Shown one piece after another: positions 10,529-22,917 of a stretch of DNA of 64,000 nucleotides (the stretch's first letter is position 1; each line of letters begins with the position of its first letter). The stretch comes from Daucus carota subsp. sativus. Lineage: Eukaryota; Streptophyta; Magnoliopsida; Apiales; Apiaceae. The notes below the pieces were generated by a model, which saw only the letters and a list, made by a program, of their open reading frames with translations, was not told the DNA's origin and did no database searches. Where the stretch lies: positions 45,628,380 through 45,692,379 of the forward strand of contig NC_030383.2 of assembly GCF_001625215.2 (NCBI RefSeq). The letters are read 5' to 3'. Both the position numbers and the translations under genes were made by a program.

Positions 10529-12534
10529 TAATACTCTTTATTAATAAGCGAAACCACGTTTCGGTGGAACATCAGAGTACCAAAATTTGATCATCATATA
10601 TTATATTTAATTATTATTATATCATTATTATACTCCTTTTAAAAGTATTATACTCCTATTAAAAGATATAAGACATATATATTGATGAAGACTTTTTTAT
10701 ATAACGATTATTCATGATATAGAATTCTATCCCAATATAACTAAATATTTTAATTTTTAAAACCGAAACGATTTAACTTAGAATTAACTCTATAAAATCC
10801 TTATCACATAAATAGAAATTCTCTATTAAATTTCTATCAAATAAATATAGGGAGTCAACAGAGCTTTTGTGCGGATCTGAGAACATAAAATAAATTAAAT
10901 ATTTAAATAATGAATTTTATTTATTAAACATATATAAGTTATTTAACTTAAAAATTTCTTCAGACTTCTATATTAGTTTGTCATACAAACAACTAATACT
11001 TTTACGTCTAAAAGAACTCCAACTCATATTAGAATTACCTATTCTAACTATAAAACAATTACGGATTAAATATATATAACACAAATTAATTACAAATTAT
11101 AGATTTATCGAACAATTTAACATAGTAATCAACCGTATAGAATTTCTGTCAATTAAATATGAATCAACTCAAATTTCATATCAAATAAATATAAGGAGTC
11201 GGCAGAGTTTTTGTGTGGATATGAGAACATAAATTGTTTTATTGTTGTTTCATTATTTATTATGAATTTTATCTATATAATATATTTAAGTTATATAACT
11301 TAAAAATTTCCTTCGACTTCTATATTAATTTGTCATACAAACAACTACCACTCTGTATGCAAGAACTCCAACCAACCAACATTACACATACCTATTATAA
11401 GTCTAAAACAATTACAATTAAATAACATTACACATATCTATTATGAATCTAAAACAATTACAAATTATTATTATAAATTTTAATTCATTCCGTGCTCTTG
11501 AGAAGTTTGCGATAAAGATGAATAAGGCGGTGGTAACACTAAATTGACAAACATAATCTCGAAGAGAATGAAGTCATTGTTCATATTGCAACATATAGTA
11601 AAAGAATCGAAACACAAGACATCTGTCAATTTGATATAAAATTAGTTTTGAAAAATTAATTAACTTTGTCAAACTACAATATTAGTTTGTCAAACAACTA
11701 CAACACCGCTGTTATATTTACAAGAACTCCAAATATAATTATATATAACGTTTGCCTATTAGATTGATATAACAATTATTACTTAAAATATTGAATTTTA
11801 TTCGAGATTAAAGACGCTATAAACGAACTTATATGTGTTGATCTTGAATATTATTTTCACAATATTAAAATCATCAAAAAATATAATGTTTTGACTAAAA
11901 TAAAACATATTGTTAGAGTTAAGTTCCATAAAGTCCACATTTAATCTGTAGTAAGTACTGGTCATAATCTTTTAGTTTAGTCGTCAATAATATATTTAAG
12001 CATTTAAATTTATATATAATTTACCATCTTTAAGTAGTTTTAAATATAATTATCAATTAATCTTTAACATCTTTCAACTCCAACAATCATTAAGATCATT
12101 ATTCTCTTATGAGTTATATTTTAGAACATATATAGTGTTTAGTGATTTATAAAATAATTGTTTTTTTTATTGCAACGATTATATCATAGAATATAATCTG
12201 CAGATTGTCGGATGTTTACAAATATTATAGACTAAACAAATCAAAATTAAAACGAATAGATTATTTTTAAATAATTTTGGACTCCAATACTCCTTATTTT
12301 GTGAACTCCATAGAACGAGAACTCATATTGTTATGAAATAAATTTAAAATAAGATCAAATTTTAATATAAAATCTTATTTTTAAATAACAATAATTTAAA
12401 TATCATTTAAAAACAATAATTTAAATAATTATAATAAAAACATGATAATGTAATTAAAAAAATATTATCCTTCCAATAAATAATAAGTTTTAAAAATTTA
12501 TTTAAACCCGTGCTTGGCACGGGTCATAAACTAT
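10529..12534 (+). mobile_element. 2-kb non-coding Helitron-like repeat, copy 1
   Basis: This block aligns by eye over its whole length with 61,718-63,786 in the same orientation. Shared landmarks include aaaccacgtttcggtggaac near the left end, gcagagtttttgtgtggata, aacgtttgcc and a shared right end. The right end carries the palindrome acccgtgcttggcacgggt (12,506-12,524) followed by cataaacta, which resembles a Helitron 3' hairpin placed just before a CTRR end. Neither copy encodes a protein of note. The left end is uncertain by about 10 bases. Family assignment to Helitrons is inference from the hairpin and the end sequence of copy 2. Confidence 0.65.
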
Positions 12535-13654
12535 ATATAGAAATATAGAGCTTGTTTGTTTAGGAGAAGTCACTTTTGCTTCTGAGTTCTATTTTTCTTA
12601 ACCAGTTTGTCTATATAAGTAGAAACGCTTTTAAGAATCTGAGAAAACTAGCTTCTCTCTCTCTCTGAGTTTCTACTTCTTTTCTAAACATTTTATTAAC
12701 TTAATTTCTCAATTCTACTCCACTTCTTTAAATTAAGTAAGAAGTCACTTATTTTAAACTAACCCAAACGGCCCCTAAAAATTCGCGCCTACTAAATTAT
12801 TCGTGTAAAAATAAAATCTATTATTTTCAGGAACTTATTAATTCAATATCTAGTTGGTCAAATATAAAATTTCACTCTTGAAATTCTCGCACTATTTTCA
12901 AATTTTGGCAAATATTTTTCGCTCTTAAAATAATCCGACGCAAATGTCTTATATTTTAACTAATTTATTCGCGCAAAATAATCAAATTATTTCATAATGG
13001 CGTAATTACGTGCTTTGAAATTTTGAGGTCGTTACAGAATTTCGGTTTCAAGAGCTAATTTTCGTTAATTTTGATTTCAGTTAATCGAAAAAAATCCGGT
13101 TTCGATTAACCGAATCCTCACCCCACTTAGGACTACAGAAGTGGTCCTGCCCAGATTAAGAAAATGAAGGGCGGAGTTCTTTGTTATCTAGTTTTGTTGA
13201 GACGTGACCCGGTGAATAAGGTAAGGTAGTTTCTTAGTCATTTATTATGTACACTAACGGATTTAACAATTCATTTCGTGTCGTGCACTTTCATGTCGTG
13301 TGCTTGGTACACGTACACGAACATGACACAAAATAAATTCATGTATCTGAAATTCAAATATGAATATGGCAAAAAAAAAATTAAATAACAGGACACGACA
13401 CGAAGTACACGAATTTTTTGTGTGCTTGGAAATACACGACACGAATTGAACACGAAAAGTATACGAAATGTACAGGAAATAAAATATACACGAAAACTAC
13501 ACGACTAAATGTGCACGAAAAGTGCACGAAATGAAAAAATAGAATAGTAAATTACATTTTAATATATTAAAAATTGATATTTAATTAAGTTTTATATATT
13601 ATTTGATATTATATCTATGTCATTTATAAAAACTACTATTATAATTAAATTATA
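12535..13654. other. Gene-free DNA with MITE-like and acacga-rich repeats
   Basis: 12,546-12,775 starts with gcttgtttgtttagg and ends with cccaaacggcccc, which looks like degenerate terminal inverted repeats of a MITE. 13,260-13,530 is rich in cacgacacga and gtacacgaa words with reverse-complement copies, a known plant dispersed repeat type. No gene is seen. Confidence 0.4.
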
Positions 13655-13692
13655 CTAGTATGCTTGCCCGCTACGCATGGGCAGGCATTATT
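13655..13692 (-). mobile_element. Helitron 3' terminus, minus orientation
   Basis: Read on the minus strand the sequence is a hairpin with tgcctgccc and gggcaagca arms around atgcgtagc, then tactag followed by T. A stem-loop just before a CTAG end with T beyond is the Helitron 3' signature. The element body would extend to higher coordinates, through the minus-strand gene fragments that follow. I could not find the matching 5' TC end. Confidence 0.6.
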
Positions 13693-14767
13693 CTTACGAA
13701 TGAAATATTCTTTTATAGATTTAATGTGTTAATATTAAAATTTAAGTTGATATATAATATATATGTCGGTGTTTATTTTCTCTATTTACATACATCTACA
13801 TTAATCTCCTTAGTCGCTCTTTTCCTTTTTGAACATAACCCTCTTCTCTCTCTTATTTTCCAAAGACTACCAAATCCTATAGCTATATCCTTGCAAACAA
13901 TCGGTGCTTGCCGTTTCTGTTTATGTCCATATTGAAAAATAAAAAATTCAAATTGTCTTAAAGAATAATCCTGTTCATGTTCCATAATTTAAATTAAATG
14001 GTATATCTCTATCGTCTAATGACATGCTATGACTATGACTTACTTTAAAATTGAACTTTTAAGTAGTTTATAAAAGAACAGGAGAAGATCATTTAATTTA
14101 TTTGTACTAAAAGAAGTAGTTACAAATTAAATAGGATTTACACGCCTGTAATTATATACTTCCTCTGGTCTTTTTGATAAGTCATTTTGACTTGTTACAC
14201 ACAAATCTAAGCGTTTTGACCACACACACTTAGAATTAATAATTTTTTTAATTTTCTTTTTTAAAATAAAAATATACATCTCATATTTTCATTCAGAAAA
14301 AAAAATTATAAAAAATATAATTCTAAAAAAGTGGTCAGAAGAACTATTGGTAACATTTATGATTGTAAGAGAATAAAATGATATTCTATTTTTTATTAAC
14401 AATTAATAACGAAAAATTTTAGTTGAATCAGTATGAGCACAGTGCTTTAGTACTGCTTAATTTACACGACAAATGATCAAGAAACTAATAGCCGGCTATT
14501 GGTTGTCACTGATGACTGATCACATGCTGAAAAATTAAAACCCACTGCTTGGTTGTTTTGTATTAGTGCACGAATGGTGGTTCTGTATATCAAGGCAAGA
14601 TCAAGGTCTAAGAAGCTAAGCTCCGCCCCCAAATTACAAAAATGTGTGACCGAAGCTAAGGCAGTAGTTGAGAATGAACTATGTACATCTACAACATATC
14701 ATGTCTCCAGAAATTTTTGAGGGAGGAATTCAGATTAGAATTACAATGTCTGCACTAATACTATTGT

Positions 14768-14991
14768 TTAGTTGGTTTTCTTGTCGTCGGGTTTAATTAA
14801 CTGAACTGGAGCTGCAGGTATACTGTACCACCATTCGCGCGCATGCGCCTCAGCACTTGGTCGCTACTATCTTTTCTCAGGGGCATTTCTCTTGTATATG
14901 CCTTGTTGAATGCCAATAAAATCAGATATCGTACAGGCACAAATGCAAATACCACTGCCAGGACCATCAGTATGGCAGTTCTGTCTGTCGC
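14768..14991 (-). pseudogene. DUF639 family C-terminal exon, frameshifted fragment
   Basis: On the minus strand, after an acceptor ag at 14,992-14,993, the DNA encodes a hydrophobic helix and the stretch AYTREMPLRKDSSDQVLRRMR. The frame then breaks. In the next frame it resumes as EWWYSIPAAPVQLIKPDDKK and a stop at 14,768-14,770. The REWWxxIPAAPVQL ending is characteristic of plant DUF639 proteins. The break is explained by two extra bases in the cgcgcg run near 14,836-14,842. Only the last exon is identifiable, so this is a fragment. It lies about 1.1 kb inside the Helitron 3' end and points the same way. Confidence 0.65.
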
Positions 14992-16177
14992 CTAAAAACG
15001 AAACAATATACAGTCAGTTGCAGAAAATAGATACGAAAAGAGGAAAGGCAAAGAGAATTAATTGAGAAAGCTAACACAGAAGTGAAAGTGAAATATAACA
15101 CGGACATTGGAAATGAAAATAAGGCCTCGAGTAATACTAATTTCAGACACAAATAATATATTGATGTATGACCATGATGCATTCCATGAATGGTTTCTAA
15201 GTTTCGCAACCTTTTCTCCATGACAACTTATTGTACCGGAAGAATAATATAATCATCAATGTCAAAAGAATTCAGAGAATCAAGGTTTAGAAATTTGATA
15301 AGTTTCTTATATGCTTCTGATTAAGAAACCACATAACAGATCAAGAAAAACATGGAAGCTTAATGTGAATATGAAGCTAATATTAGGCAGTAGATGCTCC
15401 ATTTCAGATCAAGAAACTGTATGCAAATTTAAGAAAGTTAATTGACTATACAGAGATGAACTGCTTGGGCATTATCACTCAACACAAATTAGTATCAAAG
15501 GATGCCTTACAATCAAATGCGGAGCACATGTATAAAACAATTAGCCAAGACCCAGAGATCCACATGTCATTATGCACCTCTATGTTCTCAGAAAGTGCTG
15601 TAGAGAGATTGCAGTAACACTGAACCATGCAAATGCTTCCTAGGAATTATAGACCTCACACAATTATCTATTCAGTTTATTTGCTTCTGTGAGAGAACAG
15701 GAGCATAAACCAAGTCTAGTCAACTCCTTTCCTGAAATTGCTATTGTTAATAATTGAACAAACTCAATAAAAGAAGTCGATGACTTTGACAGAAGGAGAT
15801 GACTGACATTATATATATATTTTTTAACAATGGTCTACCTTGCTTGAAGGAGTTGTCACTGACCAGCTAGTAAGATCGACATTGTTGTCTTGTATTCTGA
15901 ATTTGACTATATCAGATGTATAATCAGCCATTAAAGTTGGACTGTTATAAGATTGATAGCTGCTTGTAAAACACTTATTTCAAGCAGATGAAGGCTATTA
16001 TCTTAATCTCCATCTAAGTTTCAATTCATCTTTCATACTCTGACATGTACCACATCCTTATCTTTAAATGAATCTAATAGTGACAAACCTATACTCCATG
16101 AATCACATGAAACTAATAAAACTAACACATATGTATATTTCAAGGGAGATTAGTAGTGACAAATAAATAATCATTAC
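14992..16177 (-). other. Presumed intron-like spacer between gene fragments
   Basis: No coding signal on either strand. The sequence is less AT-skewed than true intergenic parts and looks like intron DNA of the minus-strand fragment unit. Confidence 0.35.
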
Positions 16178-16660
16178 CTGAAAACAGCATGCGTGCAAGC
16201 AGTGCAACACGTGTAGACTTCATTGGCACCCTCTTCATGACCAAGAGTTGCACCCTTGGTAATAGTTCCTAAATCCCAAAAAGAAGGCGGATTAAATTAT
16301 TGGTGCTATAAGGATCTTTAGAGCTCAGAAACACCAAATGCTATGCAAAATGACTATGGTCTTTTTACGGTACTTAAGTGCTCAATCTATAATTAGCTGA
16401 TGCCTCTTATGTTTAATAAAAATCAATAGTGCACTCAACTCGTGACTATGATCATACTGAATAACAGAATTAATACACACCATACACACAACCTATAAAC
16501 AACAAAGTAGCAAAACAAAGAAAATAGGTGAAAGTGTGACCTTTTTTCTCAGACATCCCAGCTTTCACCAGCACAGAAGCAAGTTTCCTGTAATCTTTTG
16601 ATAGCCGTGGAGCCATGAGAGCTTATGGCTGCGTGAAACACAACGCAATACATCTCAGTG
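16178..16660 (-). other. Unidentified possible exons in the minus-strand chimeric unit
   Basis: Segment 16,178-16,268 (minus) is bounded by an acceptor (tttag) and a donor (gtaatg). Segment 16,541-16,617 (minus) ends at a donor (gtcaca) and opens with an ATG. Joined, they stay open, with MAPRLSKDYRKLASVLVKAG in the first. This frame does not continue into the DUF639 frame downstream. I recognise no family. They could be a third captured gene fragment, or chance. Confidence 0.3.
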
Positions 16661-16788
16661 CGGCGCACACTGTATCCCATAGTAATTGTCCTTTTTCCTT
16701 CTGTCAACAGATACGTGGATGTGTTTCATAGCAACAAAAGTTTTGATATTGTAAAACAGATTTAGGAAATCAATGATATAAATCTGAC

Positions 16789-18871
16789 CGTGCCATGATA
16801 ATATCTTGCTCTTTTGACACTTCTCAGAGGTCATGTAATCATAGTCATAGACAGCGTATCGGCAATCATTTTCTGGCAAGGTGGAGGTGAAATTATCATA
16901 GCTTTCAGCAGGCCCACCAGTCTTCTCAACAACCACTTCATTTTTCTTCTCAGCGATCATTAAAATCACGTACCTATGGACCTTCTTCCACTGCAATTCC
17001 AAGAATGTATTTTTGCACTGATCTGCAACACCCATGCCTGAAGAGGCATTTGCCTGGGAATAATCTGTATAGTGAGTTATGGATGGCTATAAAGTATTAT
17101 AAACGCCCAAAAAAATGTAAATCACTTCTGGTACATCGAATTCTGCAGGTTATTTGAGTTTGTAACATGGAAAGTTTGAATTTAAACACAGTCCTCTCTC
17201 TATATATACACAATTTTGTTTGAAATACTTAGGGAATTAATAATTGATTATGATAAGAAAAAGCTTCAACGAAAGAGATAATACAAAGCAAATAATTTAT
17301 ATAAAGTATTAACGCGAAAATTACTTTTAGCAAATGAAGTACTTAATATCCTGAGAATGAATTTGGTCCTAAATATCACTTGGAGCAGGAGGGTGTAACA
17401 TTTTTAATGCTATTCGGAAGTAGCTAACACAACCCAAATGCATCTGCAAGGCTTTAGCCTAATTACCCCTTTCCACCAGGAATTTAAGGTCAAGGGTTCA
17501 ATAATTGGTGAAGGCATTTGTGTGTGTGAGTTTAGATTCATGTAATCAATCATTACACAGAAAAGGAAAGCAGTAACAAAAAATTAATAGAAAGAATCTT
17601 AAAGACATGTTTGACATGATCAATGAAGTATCATACCCCCTACTTAGTGAAGGAATGCTCCCTTCTCTATCATACCTATTTTCTACCCAAATCTCATCAT
17701 AGAAAATTTGCACCCACTCATTTTTTTTCAAGTCCTCCCTTCTACCCCTTATTATTTCCTTTTACTGCCACTCATATCATTCCATTCCATTCACCCCAAC
17801 CGACACAACATAAAAGTTTTAGCAGAACTTGTAACTTTATACTGTATGGCACGAGGTAAGATAGGTTTGAGTCCAAATTTCCTAACTCGAACACATTACA
17901 AATATTGTCCCATATATTAGCTATTATTGATCCACTCTTGAGCTCCAAAATATATCAGATAGAAAAAGCAAGTAGAATATTATCAAATTGTATCCTTATT
18001 CTAAAGAAGAAGAAAAATTTAAACATATATAGACATGTGTCATTAATGCACGATGACCAAGTCAGAGGTGTTAGAAATCAAAATATATTTCTTTTAGATG
18101 ATACAAAATATATTATGCGATATTTATAGCACTTTCAATATCGTTTGACATGAGAAATCAGAATAATATAATAAATATCTTGATCATTGATCAAACAAAA
18201 GGACAACAGAAAATAGTATATCTCACATCATAGTATACCTCAATCTCAATAATCTTTAAGTCCTCTTTTAAAAAATATTACAATGTTGCACCTGCAATTC
18301 CTAAAACAGAAAATCACCCATCATATTATATAAAAATTACATAAGCTATACTTGTTTTGATATGAAATCACAGAAAAATCATATCAAAACATTCAACAAT
18401 AACATATAATTATAATGAATCCAAAGATCGAGATCATTTCAGGCTCTTATATCAAGATCTGGTGAGTAAACAAACCTCAGCAAAATATTAAAACTGCAAA
18501 AAAAAAAAACACGAAAACTTGTGTCAGAATTTCATCAAACACTTACAAAGCATGCAACAAAGAAAACACTCCTTAAGCATGAACAGCAAGATCATCTTTT
18601 CAAGCCTGATACCTGAAAGGTGGATATTACCGAACTAACTACACGATTTAAACCACTGAAAAACAATCGATCAATTATAACACAACCTTTTCATTATATT
18701 CATAAATAAACACGTAATATAGCTATAATTACCACCTCGACCAATAACAAAAGGCACAAATCAGATCAAAAGAGCATTAAATCCGAAAATAAAGCAGTTA
18801 TAAAACCCTAATTAAGCGTAGTTAAAGTAAACCGAATTAAGAAACGGAGAGAGGGGTAGAGAGATTACCAG
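16789..18871 (-). pseudogene. Actin-depolymerizing factor fragment (promoter side, exon 1, exon 2)
   Basis: Minus-strand exon 17,053-16,789 follows a cccag acceptor and begins ANASSGMGVADQCK, the standard start of ADF exon 2. It continues with VEKTGGPAESYD, LPENDCRYAVYDYDY and SEKCQKSKI. ADFs bind G- and F-actin and sever filaments. The conserved IFFIAW that should close this exon has become ILSWH. Exon 3 (SPD... to the C-terminus) is absent, so no working ADF can be made. Plant ADFs splice right after the start ATG. Here the likely leader exon ends at 18,869 with ctg directly before gtaatc, so the start codon seems mutated to CTG. A G-box cacgtg lies upstream at 19,063-19,068. Exon 2 is strongly supported; the exon 1 assignment is inference. 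Confidence 0.75.
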
Positions 18872-19346
18872 CTCTGTTGGAGAGATAGATTTAATAAGAA
18901 AATTGATTTCCCGGCGGCGAAGCGGAGCTTGGAATCCTAGAAAAAGGGGCACAGCGCGCAGAGAGAGAATTTGAACGGTGGTTTGAAATTTGAATAATTT
19001 GAATCCTAGAATGGAGTGTGGTGTATGTAGGACGACTATGGGTTTTGTGGCCGGGAGAGAAACACGTGGCGATGAGTGGCCGTATAAAGAAATTAGTGAA
19101 AATGTAGAGGGACAAAACTGACTTTTTGTAGCTAAATAGGCAACAGGATTTATAAAGTAGAGAGATATGATAAATCATGTTATTACTATTTATTATTAAT
19201 TATATATTATTATAAAAGGAAACATGTACATATGACTAATAAGAGTAGGAACAGGGATAAAACTTACTTCAGCTTTCAGTGGGCACTTTTCAGAGACAGC
19301 ATTCTCGTGTTCACTTTTCAATCTTGAGTATTCTTCCTCAAGCTTC

Positions 19347-19545
19347 TGTTAGAAATCAAACTCTCTCAAGACAGTTAGTAAAACAGCTGCGGATATATCA
19401 TCTTGAAAATATGGTGGGCATAGTTTGTTCATATCTATCGTCAAGCTTTCACACAAGAATATGCACGTATGCGGTAACTATAATAAAGGCATGAACTTAA
19501 TGCCACAAAATAAGGTGGTCAGTACAACTGGAACTTATATGTACG
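19347..19545 (+). repeat. Truncated 5' LTR of the Copia element
   Basis: Matches the first 199 bases of the 3' LTR with about four visible differences. The match stops after tatatgtacg, where the sequence jumps into gag. The LTR promoter region present in the 3' LTR is therefore missing here. Confidence 0.85.
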
Positions 19546-22500
19546 AGGACGAGGAAGACAGTCCTTCAATAGAGGCCAGAATTCTGAAGGCTATCAGCCA
19601 TCTGGTCGTGGTCAAAAATTTAGAAACCGAGGACGAGGCGGATATCAACAACGAGTTGATAAGTCTCAATATCAGTGCTATAACTGTAATAAATATGGTC
19701 ATTTCAGTTATAAGTGTAGAGCACCAAAGGCGGAAGAAAGAATTCATTTTGCAGCAGCAAAAGAAGACAAAGATGTCGGCACTGCTATGTTCCTCACTTA
19801 CAAAGGAGACGAGGAAAGCAAGAAGAATGTTTGGTATCTTGACTCGGGAGCCAGTAATCACATGACTGGTCACAAGGAGTTATTCACGGAGATAGACGAC
19901 ACCATCACTGGAGAAGTTACTTTTGGTGACTCGTCAAAGATTCCAGTCAAAGGAAAAGGTACCGTCACAATCATGTCAAAGAAAGGTGAAAAGAAGTATA
20001 TAAATGATGTTTATTATATTTCTGCTTTGAAAAATAATATTATCAGTCTTGGCCAACTTGTGGAGAAAGGATATAATATACAGATGCAGGACAATTCCCT
20101 CATTATCAGAAATCAAGCCCGGGAATTGATTGCAAATATGGAGATGTCAAAGAATCGTTTGTTTACGCTTGATATGCAAACGAATGTACAGAAGTGCTTA
20201 AAGTCAGTCATTAAAAATGACTCGTGGTTGTGGCATTTGAGATATGGTCATCTTGGTTTTTCTGGCTTGAAATTATTGTCAAAGACAAAAATGGTGGACG
20301 GTTTGCCAGAAATCAACGAACCAGAAAATTTGTGTGAAGCGTGTGTAAAGGGGAAGCAACATCGACAAAGTTTTTCCGTTGGAAAATCATGGAGAGCCAG
20401 GAGGCCATTGGAGATTGTTCATACAGATATTGCTGGTCCATTTGATATCTCATCATTTAGAGGTAATGGATATTACCTAACATTTATTGATGATTTTAGC
20501 AGGAAAAGTTGGGTGTATATCATCAAAGAAAAGTCGGAGGCTCTTGATAAATTCAAGGAGTTCAAAGCACTTGCATAAAAGCAAAATGGTCATTATTTGA
20601 AAGTACTCAGATCAGACAGAGGAGGCGAGTATACTTCAAATCTGTTCAGAAGTTTTTGTAGAGCACATGGAATCAATCATCAATTGACGACGGCCTATAC
20701 TCCTCAACAAAATGGTGTTGCAGAAAGAAAAAATCGCATTATTCTTGACATGGCAAGGAGCATGGTGAAAGCAAAGCACTTGCCGAGAACTTTTTGGGCC
20801 GAAGCCATTTTATGTGCAGTTTATTTGTTGAATCGATGTCCAACAAAAAGTGTCAGAATCAAAACTCCAAATGAAGCATTGAGTGGTAGCAAACCATTAG
20901 TGGGACATCTCAGAATTTTTGGGTGTATTGCATATGCCCATGTCCCAGATCAGAAAAGGAAGAAGTTGGATGATAAAGACGAGAAGTGCATCTTTACCGG
21001 ATATGACAAGAGGCGTAAGGTGTACAGACTCTATAATCCTCTTACGAAAAAATTAACCATTTCTCGAGATGTTGAGTTTGATGAATCTGATTATTGGAGA
21101 TGGAGCGGGGAGGAAAGAAAAGTTGCTGGGTTATTTTTTTAATAATGATGATGATGGCAATGATGATCCCAACATGGAAGCTGACGAGGATGATGCTCAA
21201 ACTCCTCCACAAAGTCCGAATCAACAAACTCCCGCATCACCACCATCTGATTCAAATGGAAGTAGAAGTTCAGGGGGAGCACCAAGAAAAATGCGGAGTC
21301 TGGATAATATCTATGAAGCTACAAGTCCGGTACAAACAACCTTTGATTATTCGTTATTTTGTTTAATGGCTGAAGTGATCCAGTTACATTTGAGGAAGCT
21401 TCTGAAGAAAGCAAATGGAACAAAGCCATGGATGAGGAAATTGGTGCAATTAAAATGAATGATACATGGAAGCTCATAGATCTTCCAGAAGGACACAAAA
21501 CAATTGGTGTCAAATGAGTCTATAAGACAAAGACAAATCAGGATGGTGAAGTGGAGAAATACAAGGCAAGGTTGGTGGCTAAAGGCTACAAGCAGCGATA
21601 TGGCATTGACTATGATGAGGTGATTGCTCCAGTTGCACGAGTTGACACCATCAGACTTCTTACATCAATTGCCGCTCAGAATCAATGGAAGATATTTCAT
21701 ATGGACGTGAAGTCGGCATTTCTAAATGGTTATCTCGAAGAAGAAGTCTACATCGAGCAACCTCCAGGATATGTTCAGAAAGGCCAGGAAGATAAAGTCT
21801 ACCGGCTAAAGAAAGCATTGTACGGCCTAAAACAGGCACCGAGAGCGTGGAACACAAAGGTTGATGAGTACTTTCAGAAGAACGGTTTTGTGAAGAGTCC
21901 ATACGAGCATGCTCTCTACACGAAAACAAATTTAGGAGGAGATATTATAATCGTTTGCTTATACGTGGACGACATGATATTTACCGGAAATAATCCTGGT
22001 ATGTTTGATGATTTTAAGAAAGTTATGACTAATGAATTTGAGATGACAGATATTGGTCAAATGTCATACTTTCTTGGAGTCGAGGTGAAGCAAAGCAAAG
22101 ACGGAATTTTTATGTCTCAAGAAAAATATGCGGAGCAAATTTAAAAAAAAAATCAGAATGGAAGAATGCAAGCCAGTGAGAACGCCAGCAGAAGCAAGCA
22201 TAAAGCTCCGAGTTGATTCAACAAGGGAGTCGGTAAATCCGACATTGTTCAAAAGTTTGGTTAGAAGTCTGAGGTACCTAACTTTTACTCGTCCGGATAT
22301 CATGTATGCAGTCGAATTGGTTAGTAGGTACATGGAGAAGCCGAAGCAAGATCATTTCATGGCGGCTAAAAGAATTTTGAGATATATTAAAGGTACACTT
22401 AATAATGGTTTGTTTTACACGCATTCTCAAGATTCAAAATTAGTTGGCTACTCAGACAGTGATTATGGTGGATATTTGGATGACAAGAAAAGCACATCCG

Positions 22501-22909
22501 GATATGCTTTTCATATTGGCTCAGCGATATTTTCATGGTCATCAAAGAAGCAACAAACAGTCGCTCTCTCAACATGTGAGGCAGAATATATTGCAGCAGC
22601 AGGAACAACATGTCAAGCTATTTGGTTAAGCTATATATTGGGCGAGTTAAATCTTGCAAAAGAAGACCCGGTTAAAATTTACGTGGATAATAGATCTGCT
22701 ATTTCACTTGCGAAAAATCCGGTGTCACACAGTCGAAGCAAGCACATCAATATTAAATATCATTTTCTTCGAGAACAGGTGAACGATAAAAATGTGGAAC
22801 TGGTGCACTGCAGGACGGAAGAAAATCTAGCAGATATTTTCACTAAATCTCTGAAGCCATACGTATTTCAGAAAATGAAAAATAAGCTCGGGATGGTAAA
22901 TCGAGTTTG
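19546..22909 (+). pseudogene. Copia gag-pol remnant
   Basis: Domains in order: a gag C-terminal zinc knuckle of CX2CX4HX4C type (19,676-19,717), aspartic protease with DSGAS (about 19,840), the GAG-pre-integrase and integrase core with DRGGEYTS (about 20,605), reverse transcriptase with YVDDM (about 21,965), and RNase H ending at 22,910. Visible breaks are in-frame stops at 20,576-20,578 and 21,515-21,517, a frameshift at the T run near 21,134-21,140, another near 21,370, and one at the A run near 22,143-22,152. The polyprotein is therefore not translatable as a whole. Confidence 0.9.
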
Positions 22910-22917
22910 AGGGGGAG

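Noticed and set aside
14160-14400. A further Stowaway MITE (cttcctctggtctttttgataagtc)
   Set aside because: The left end is plausible but I could not find a matching right end or a TA duplication.
16655-16788. Continuation of the ADF frame into 39 extra residues (QIYIIDFLNLFYN...)
   Set aside because: This is intron read-through after the donor at 16,788; it has no match to ADF exon 3.
21042-21929. Minus-strand open frames opposite the Copia pol gene
   Set aside because: Shadows of the coding strand; no domain.
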